Shown here piece by piece: positions 58,229 to 64,000 of a stretch of 64,000 nt of DNA. The stretch covers positions 124,001 through 188,000 of the forward strand of contig CBFIHP010000002.1 in the NCBI GenBank assembly GCA_965662355.1, in the 5' to 3' direction. Positions within the stretch are counted from its first letter, which is position 1, and the number at the start of each line of letters is the position of its first letter. The notes beneath the pieces were generated by a model. That model was given only the letters and a program-made list of their open reading frames with translations, was not told the DNA's origin and made no database searches. The DNA is from GCA-2683825 sp965662355. GTDB lineage: Bacteria; Planctomycetota; UBA1135; GCA-002686595. A program made the position numbers and the translations under genes.

Positions 58229-60562
58229 ATGACTCTCCCGGTCCGATTCTGGCTGGCTTCGGTGCTTCTCGGTGCTGGAGCGTGCAGCCCCCCCGAGCTT
58301 GGCGCGGCGCCCGCCCAGGTGCGCTCCTACCCCTACTTCCAGGCCCTCGCGGCGAAGAAGGAGCTCGAGATTCACGTCGACCCCGGGCCGGCCCAGCGAG
58401 GCGCGAGCGTCCTTGCCCGCATGCTGACGGCCTCGAAGGCCTTCGAGACGTTCGTGCTCGAAGAGGGAGACGAGTCCGATCCGAGCCGCGCTCGCATCGT
58501 CATCGGGTCCGCGGATCACCCCCAGGCCGCGCTGCTCGCCGAGAGCCTCGGTGTGTCCTTGGTTGGCGAGGGTGAGGGCTTCCGGTTCGCCGGACGTGCG
58601 TATATGCAACCCGGCGATGCCCTGATCGCGAGCTTTCCCGACCCCGATCGTTCGGGCTTGCCCGCGGTGCTGTTCTACGGCAACGATGAGAAACTCCTCG
58701 CCCGTTACCTGACGTCGATCCCGCGCCCCTGGGAGTTTGGCGTCGAGGTCTTCGATGAGGGCGAGCTGGCCTTCCGCGCCCCGTTGAGCCCCGAAGGCGA
58801 GCTGGACGAATCCCGCGCGGTCGATTTCTTGAAACGGCGTGAAGCGTACTGGTCCGATCCGGTCGAGATCGAGGTGGAAGGGATCACGGTGATCACACGC
58901 AAGGCCATGGAGGGGCCGGCGTGGAAGAACTTCCTCCTCGAGCTGCAAACCACGCGGGCCAACGTCCAGCGCTGGTTGGGGGACGCGCGCACCGAGGAGA
59001 CGGTCGAGGCGACGATCTACCTGTACGATCACCTCGAGGACATGGAAGTGCTATTCGGGTCCAGCTTCGAGCGTTTCGAGAACCCCTTCCGCCCCCGCGG
59101 GCATGCCCCCTGGTTTCCGTTCAAGTCCGACGCCTCGAATTCCCTGGCCCGCATCTGCGCGCGTCAGTTGCAAGGCGAGCCGCGATACCCGTGGCTCTAC
59201 GACGGCATCGCCGTGGCGGCGACAGGCAAGTGGTGGGGCGCCAGCCTCGCCTCCTGGATCAGTCATCTGAAGATCGCCGGCGCGATGCCGCGCTTGAACG
59301 AGCTCGCGGATCCGAAATCGATCGCCCGCATGAGCCCGCACGTGCTGCAGCCCGCCCGCGGCTATCTCTTCAAGTTCCTCATGCAGGGGCCGATGAAGCG
59401 CAAGGGCCGCGCCCTCTGGGGTGGGGCTCCCATGGGGGACAAGAAACTGCCCGTGCAGTTTGCCCAGGCTCTCAAGAAGACCACGGTCGCCGGCGCGAAG
59501 AACAGGCAGCAGCGGAACAAAGAGAAGAACCGCAGGGGAGTGTCACGCTTCGAAGTGCTCGCTTCGCCGTTCCGCAACGGCATTGCCCTCGTCGATGAAG
59601 TGACTCCCGATCTGCATTCGACCTACCTGTCCCGTTCCGTGAGTGAACAGCTAGCCCAGGCCCAGGCCCGCGGTGCCGATGCCTTTTCCTTGACCGTGCG
59701 CGGTGCCCTGGCGCAGCGCACGTCTCTGGTCGAGCTTCCGAATCACTTCCTGGCGTCCTCCGCCTCCGACCTCGCGTTGATGAACGCCCTGAACGCGGGG
59801 CGTTTGCTGCGCATGAGCGCGATGCTGAACTTCCAGCCCATGAACTTGCCCTCGTCGACCTGGGCCGACGGGGCCGTCATGGTGTCCATCGAGCAGCGGG
59901 AGCACTTCTGGAGGCGCTATCAAGTTCTCGCCACGCACTATGCGCTGTTTGCCCAGCTGGCCGGCGTGGACATCCTCTCGCTCGGCTCCAACCTGCGTGA
60001 GGCGACGGGCAAGAACCTTCACAACAAGAACCTGAGCGAAGTGCACTCGAAGGGCTGGGAGACTCTGATTCGCAAGGCTCATCTCGCTTACACGGGGGCG
60101 CTGACCTACTCGGCCCAGCTCGGCAAGGAACTGGACAACATCGAGTTCTGGGAGCACCTCGACTACATCGGGGTCAACTTCTACCCGCGCATGGGCAACA
60201 GGGACATCGTCGCGCGCGACGGTGTCGTCGAGCGCGCCTGTGTCGATGCCCTCGAAGAGGCCATCACCTTGGCCAATCGCTGGAATCGCCCGTTGCTTCT
60301 CACCGAGATAGGCTATCCGGCACGAACGAACTCGTGGAGCCGGCCCAATGTGCCGATCGGCGAGGTATCCCCGGAGGAACAGAAGCGTTTCCTCGAACTC
60401 TTCGCGTCAGCCATGCGTGACGAGGACCTCGACTTGCCTGTGTTGCGTGGCATCTTCCTGTGGAACTGGTCGGCCGCCCCCTCGCCCTCTGGCGAATCGG
60501 GTCCCTTCGATCTCGCTGGCACTCTCGCGGAATCCGCGCTCGAGTCCGTTTTCGCCAAGTAG
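58229..60562 (+). CDS. GH113-like glycoside hydrolase lipoprotein
   Basis: A 777-residue predicted lipoprotein (ASVLLGAGACSPP). Residues 30-430 do not match a family I know and include a peptidase-like or receptor-like region (YPWLYDGIAVAATGKWWG). Residues about 440-777 look like the TIM barrel of GH113: EHFWRRYQVLATHYALFAQLAGVDILSLGS, LDYIGVNFYPRM, ALEEAITLANRWNRPLLLTEIGYP (candidate nucleophile Glu693), and FLWNWSA. GH113 enzymes cut beta-mannan. At the usual acid/base position the sequence is LGSNL rather than a GxE, so activity is uncertain. ATG 58229 gives the signal peptide; the GTG at 58202 adds nine residues before it. Confidence 0.75.
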   Translation: MTLPVRFWLASVLLGAGACSPPELGAAPAQVRSYPYFQALAAKKELEIHVDPGPAQRGASVLARMLTASKAFETFVLEEGDESDPSRARIVIGSADHPQAALLAESLGVSLVGEGEGFRFAGRAYMQPGDALIASFPDPDRSGLPAVLFYGNDEKLLARYLTSIPRPWEFGVEVFDEGELAFRAPLSPEGELDESRAVDFLKRREAYWSDPVEIEVEGITVITRKAMEGPAWKNFLLELQTTRANVQRWLGDARTEETVEATIYLYDHLEDMEVLFGSSFERFENPFRPRGHAPWFPFKSDASNSLARICARQLQGEPRYPWLYDGIAVAATGKWWGASLASWISHLKIAGAMPRLNELADPKSIARMSPHVLQPARGYLFKFLMQGPMKRKGRALWGGAPMGDKKLPVQFAQALKKTTVAGAKNRQQRNKEKNRRGVSRFEVLASPFRNGIALVDEVTPDLHSTYLSRSVSEQLAQAQARGADAFSLTVRGALAQRTSLVELPNHFLASSASDLALMNALNAGRLLRMSAMLNFQPMNLPSSTWADGAVMVSIEQREHFWRRYQVLATHYALFAQLAGVDILSLGSNLREATGKNLHNKNLSEVHSKGWETLIRKAHLAYTGALTYSAQLGKELDNIEFWEHLDYIGVNFYPRMGNRDIVARDGVVERACVDALEEAITLANRWNRPLLLTEIGYPARTNSWSRPNVPIGEVSPEEQKRFLELFASAMRDEDLDLPVLRGIFLWNWSAAPSPSGESGPFDLAGTLAESALESVFAK

Positions 60563-60567
60563 GTTGC

Positions 60568-62643
60568 GTGGGTCCGTTGCGCATCACGCTCGAGGCGGAT
60601 CCACGCACGCTGCCCCTGACGGCGCTCGCCGGTGTTGGGCCGAAACGGGCCGAACGCCTGGGGCGGCTGGGGCTCTCCACGGTGGGGGATCTGCTCTTCT
60701 TCACACCGAGACGTCTCGAGCTGCGTGGTGAACGCAAGGCGACCCTCGAGGCGGCGCTTGCGATCGGGGAGAAGGTCAGCGTGCGCGGAGTGCCTGGGAA
60801 GGCCAAGTTGTTTCGGCAGGGATATCGGCGTTCGCGCCTGTCCTTCGAGCTCGTCGATGGCGAAGGGAGAATCGCTTGCGTGTACTTCAACCAACCCTGG
60901 TTGTACGAGCGTGTACGCGAATGGGTTGCCGCCAAGGAAGAGATCGAGGTCTACGGCCGCGTTCAAGAAGGCAAGTCCGGGCCGTTCCTTGCCGCGCCGA
61001 AACGTCTGGTCGAAAGGGACGACACACCTACACGCACGGCCGGGCAGCTGGAGGCCATCTATCCCTTGACCTCGGGCATCGGCCAGGCCTTTCTCACGAA
61101 GTTGATTCGCGCGGCCGTTGCCGAACACGCCGCGGCGCTGTTCGATTCACTGCGCACGAGCGATCGCGAACGTTTTGCGATCCCTGATCTCGCCTCGGCC
61201 GTGCTCGAGTTGCATCATCCCGACAGTCTCGAGTCCTTCGAACGGGCTCGGCGGCGACTGGCGCTGGAGCGCATCCTCTCCTTGCAGGCACAGCTGATCC
61301 AGGCTGCGGACGAGGTGCGTGGTGGCGAGGCGCGGGTCGTGCCTAGCTCGGGGGCGACCCGGCGCGAGTTGCTTGCCAGCCTCCCACTGAAGGCGACGGG
61401 TGCGCAGGAACGCGTGATCGGAGAAATCCTCGAGGACCTCGCTCGCGTGCGCCCGATGCGCCGGCTCTTGCAGGGGGACGTGGGCTCCGGCAAGACCCTG
61501 GTCGCCCTCGCGGGGCTGGTGGCTGTCGCGCGTGCGGGGGGCCAGGCGGCCTTGCTCGCACCGACCGAGATCCTGGCGCAGCAGCATTACTATGGACTCG
61601 AGCCGTGGCTGCGCGCTCGGGGTGTGCGCACTAGTTTTCTCAGCGGTGCCCAGGGTGCTCTCGAGCGTCGGCGCGAGCTGAGCGCCATCGAGAGTGCCGA
61701 AGCGGGGGTGATCATCGGTACCCATGCGCTCTTTTCCGAGCGGGTCCTGTACGAACGCCTCTCCCTGTGCGTGATCGACGAGCAGCAGCGGTTCGGCATC
61801 GCCCAGAAGCGTGCCCTGCTGGAGAAGGGCCGCGACGTACACGTGTTGTTGATGACGGCGACACCGATTCCACGAACGCTGGCCCTGTGTCTCCTGGGCG
61901 AGCTGGAGATTTCGGTTCTCGAAGAAAAGCCCGCGGGGCGCGGTTCGCTCGTCACGCGTGCGGTTGATGGCGGGCTCGAAGAAGAGCGCGACATGGTCCT
62001 GAGCTTCCTCGCAAAGCATCTCGCCGCCGAAGAGCGCGCCTTCTGGGTCTGCCCGCGCATCGATGCGGATACGAGTACCGGAGAAGGCATCGCCTCGGCG
62101 GAGGCTGCCTACGCGGGGCTCGCCCAGGGATCCCTGGGCAAGTACGGCGTCGAACTCGTGCACGGTCGAGTCGATCCCGACGAACGGGCGCAGCGCATCG
62201 CGCGCTTCAAGCAGGGGGACGCACGTCTGCTCGTCAGCACCTCGATCATCGAGGTCGGCGTCGATGTCCCCGAAGCGACTTGCATGGTGATCGAGAGCGC
62301 CGAACGCTTCGGGCTCTCCCAGCTCCACCAGCTGCGTGGCCGCGTCGGTCGCGGAACGAAGGAATCCCACTGCTTCCTGCTATCGGGGAGTGACGGGCTG
62401 GCACGCGTGAGGTTCCTCGAAGAGTGCAGCGACGGCTTCGAGCTCTCGGAGGAGGACCTGCGCCGGCGCGGAATGGGAGACCTCGCCGGGTTGCGCCAGG
62501 CCGGCGAGAACTTCGAGGGCCTGGGCGATGCCTGTGTGGACGAGGAGCTGATCGAGTTTGCCCGCGAGCTGATGCGCGCGGACCCAACACTCGTCGAGCG
62601 CTACTCGAAAGTCGGCTGGGGGGGCGGAGCGGAGCTCGTCTGA
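60568..62643 (+). CDS. recG: ATP-dependent DNA helicase RecG
   Basis: A 691-residue branch-migration helicase that rescues stalled forks. The N-terminal wedge/OB region includes PLTALAGVGPKRAERLGRLGLSTVGDLLFFTPRR. Walker A is GDVGSGKT (303-310), PTEILAQQHY and DEQQRFG (404-410) follow, then LLMTATPIPRTLAL, and motif VI QLRGRVGRG. The C-terminal wedge ends FARELMRADPTL. Start GTG 60568 (VGPLRITLEADP) is 5 bases after the previous stop; no ATG is near. Confidence 0.95.
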   Translation: MGPLRITLEADPRTLPLTALAGVGPKRAERLGRLGLSTVGDLLFFTPRRLELRGERKATLEAALAIGEKVSVRGVPGKAKLFRQGYRRSRLSFELVDGEGRIACVYFNQPWLYERVREWVAAKEEIEVYGRVQEGKSGPFLAAPKRLVERDDTPTRTAGQLEAIYPLTSGIGQAFLTKLIRAAVAEHAAALFDSLRTSDRERFAIPDLASAVLELHHPDSLESFERARRRLALERILSLQAQLIQAADEVRGGEARVVPSSGATRRELLASLPLKATGAQERVIGEILEDLARVRPMRRLLQGDVGSGKTLVALAGLVAVARAGGQAALLAPTEILAQQHYYGLEPWLRARGVRTSFLSGAQGALERRRELSAIESAEAGVIIGTHALFSERVLYERLSLCVIDEQQRFGIAQKRALLEKGRDVHVLLMTATPIPRTLALCLLGELEISVLEEKPAGRGSLVTRAVDGGLEEERDMVLSFLAKHLAAEERAFWVCPRIDADTSTGEGIASAEAAYAGLAQGSLGKYGVELVHGRVDPDERAQRIARFKQGDARLLVSTSIIEVGVDVPEATCMVIESAERFGLSQLHQLRGRVGRGTKESHCFLLSGSDGLARVRFLEECSDGFELSEEDLRRRGMGDLAGLRQAGENFEGLGDACVDEELIEFARELMRADPTLVERYSKVGWGGGAELV

Positions 62644-62646
62644 GGG

Positions 62647-63900
62647 CTACTCGGCCTTCCAGTAATAGAGGCCGCCCGCTTGTAGGCCGAGCTCGACCGA
62701 GGAGACGGTCTTGTTTTCCTTCAAGTCGACCACGTCGAGGGTTCCCATTTCGCTGCCGACGCCTTCGGACGAGACGAAGGCGTAGCGGCTGTCCTTCGAG
62801 ATTACGACCCCGTGGGTGACGCGCCGGCTGGACGCAAGGCGGGCCAGTTCCTTGCCCTTTTCGAGATCCCAGATGCCGATGCCCTGGGCGCTCTTGTAGG
62901 TGACCACCATGCGCGTACCGTCCGGGGAAATCTCCACGTTGTAGGGACCCTTGTCGGTGGCGAAGCGGCGCACGATCTTCCAGGCCAAGGTGTCGATTTC
63001 GACGACCTGCTCCGCGCCGTTCAGGGCGACATAGAGGAAGTCCTTCTTGGGGTGCGGGTAGACCCAGGTGGGGTTGGGCGAAGAGCCGTGGGCCATGTGA
63101 GCCATCTGGCCGCTCTTGCCCTCCATTTTCTTCGTCTCTCCGTGGCCCCCGTGTTCGTTGTGCTCGTCACCGTCGTGGCCATCGCTGTGTTCGCCGTGTT
63201 CGCCGTGTTCGCCGTGACCTCCATGGTCATCAGTGTCTTTCTTCATCGAACCCGACATGGCCATCGGCTTGTCCTCGGTCGTGAGCTGCAGCGTCCGTGC
63301 GACCTCGAACGTGACGGCGTCGATCTCGAAGAGCTGGCCGCTCATCATGGCGCACGAATAGTGCTTCATCCCGTCGGGCGAGATGCGTGAACCGTGGGGC
63401 ATCGGGCCCGTGATCGTACGCGCCACTTCGACCATCTCGTCGGGATCGACGATCGAGACCGAGCTGGGCAACATGTCGCCGTGCAGGTCGAAGTTGACGC
63501 AGTAGAGCAGCCCCGTGGCGTCGGAGATCTGCATGGTTGCCGGGAAGAGACCCAGCTCGCATTCGCCGACCAGCTTGTTGGTGCCCGTTTCGTACTTGTA
63601 GAGCACGCCGAAGGGCTTGCCATGGGCCATGGTTACGAACCAGTGCTTGCCGTCGGGCGAGATGGTCAGCCCATGGGGTCCTTCGATCTCGGTGGGCTGG
63701 TAACCGACCTGCATCGTCTGGGCGATCGTGGCCTTACCCGTGACCGTGTCGAACTCGACCAGGTGCACGTGGTCGTCGGACTCGGTCGTGACGTAGACGT
63801 AGTGCTTCGTTCCGCCGCTCGGGCTCGGAACGATCGGACTGGAACTGGGCGCCGACGTACCTCCAGCCAGGAGTAGCGTCGTGGCAATGGTGATCCACAT
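62647..63900 (-). CDS. YVTN-type beta-propeller protein with a His-rich insertion
   Basis: A 417-residue exported protein (MWITIATTLLLAGGTSA) of the YVTN seven-bladed propeller kind. Repeats such as HGLTISPDGKHWFV, HGSRISPDGMKHYSC, PYNVEISPDGTRMVV and HGVVISKDSRYAFV mark the blades. In the middle (about residues 222-255) there is an insertion of alternating His, Gly and Glu/Asp (DDHGGHGEHGEHGEHSDGHD), probably a metal-binding loop and the product of a 9-base tandem repeat. It is convergent with recG, with 3 bases between stops. The partial gene at 63916 immediately precedes it and is another secreted repeat protein, so the two may cooperate. Confidence 0.85.
   Translation of the reverse strand: MWITIATTLLLAGGTSAPSSSPIVPSPSGGTKHYVYVTTESDDHVHLVEFDTVTGKATIAQTMQVGYQPTEIEGPHGLTISPDGKHWFVTMAHGKPFGVLYKYETGTNKLVGECELGLFPATMQISDATGLLYCVNFDLHGDMLPSSVSIVDPDEMVEVARTITGPMPHGSRISPDGMKHYSCAMMSGQLFEIDAVTFEVARTLQLTTEDKPMAMSGSMKKDTDDHGGHGEHGEHGEHSDGHDGDEHNEHGGHGETKKMEGKSGQMAHMAHGSSPNPTWVYPHPKKDFLYVALNGAEQVVEIDTLAWKIVRRFATDKGPYNVEISPDGTRMVVTYKSAQGIGIWDLEKGKELARLASSRRVTHGVVISKDSRYAFVSSEGVGSEMGTLDVVDLKENKTVSSVELGLQAGGLYYWKAE
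63187..63213 (-). repeat. 9-base tandem repeat, three copies
   Basis: GTGTTCGCC is repeated exactly three times in tandem on the plus strand, followed by a partial fourth copy. On the minus strand it encodes GEH repeats inside the His-rich loop of the beta-propeller gene. Copy number could vary in frame without breaking the gene. Confidence 0.9.
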
Positions 63901-63915
63901 GGTATGGGCTCCGTG

Positions 63916-64000
63916 CTATTCGCCGCGGGGTTGGGAAAGCTCGACGGCCCACAGGCCCGAGTTCCAGTCGGAGAAGAAGATGTTGCCCTTGTGGGGCTGG
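63916..64000 (-). CDS. Partial secreted repeat protein, 3' end
   Basis: The minus-strand frame is open from the window edge and stops at 63916 (TAG). The visible residues are HKGNIFFSDWNSGLWAVELS followed by QPRGE. This ending is typical of LVIVD-repeat or choice-of-anchor proteins in which a final blade closes with NSGLWV-like residues. Only the last 27 or so codons are in the window. It precedes the beta-propeller gene by 15 bases in the same orientation. Confidence 0.6.
   Translation of the reverse strand, partial: QPHKGNIFFSDWNSGLWAVELSQPRGE

Overview
The window is a high-GC, densely coded bacterial chromosome segment. Several genes indicate a diderm: an AsmA-like 1,270-residue protein, an LptE-like and a BamD-like lipoprotein, alanine racemase, and many lipoprotein signal peptides. 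The surface and accessory genes are of the kind common in Planctomycetota: carboxypeptidase-regulatory-like repeats, a von Willebrand A protein, HEAT repeats, a Lys-rich histone-like protein and EF-loop repeat lipoproteins. I infer a planctomycete-like organism with moderate confidence. No rRNA, tRNA, prophage, IS element or CRISPR array was seen.

Layout. 1-5605: a partial gene, a hypothetical, an M1 metallopeptidase lipoprotein, an AhpD-like peroxidase gene with an in-frame UGA exactly at the active-site Cys position followed by a SECIS-like hairpin (a probable selenoprotein), a small hypothetical and a NUDIX protein. 5940-6329: RNase P RNA on the minus strand. 6396-13873 (minus): ruvX, an HDOD protein, manC, an AsmA-like giant and alr. 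14104-14346 (plus): a small histone-like protein flanked by a good terminator. 14431-26145 (minus): a tight housekeeping block running corC-like, recO, bamD-like, lptE-like, ftsH, folP, cdaA-cdaR fusion, glmM, tsaB. 26488-38059 (mostly plus): sigma factor, histidine-degradation genes hutI-ftcD with an exported M20 amidohydrolase, a secreted repeat protein, PilZ, GNAT, citrate synthase and two glycosyltransferase genes. 38111-51733 (minus): a complete 14-gene complex I operon, nuoA to nuoN, with an unusually short NuoG. 51887-64000: a VWA protein, a large carboxypeptidase-regulatory-like protein, a Ca-loop lipoprotein, a GH113-like lipoprotein, recG, a His-rich beta-propeller protein and the 3' end of another secreted protein.

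Functional links. The cdaA/cdaR-glmM cluster ties c-di-AMP synthesis to cell-wall precursor synthesis. ManC, Alr, GlmM, AsmA, LptE and BamD all serve the envelope. Complex I and citrate synthase indicate respiratory metabolism. HutI and FtcD carry out the last steps of histidine breakdown to glutamate plus formimino-THF. The strongest single observation is the probable selenocysteine codon at 4276-4278. The next most interesting are the CdaA-CdaR fusion, the histone-like protein and the short NuoG.
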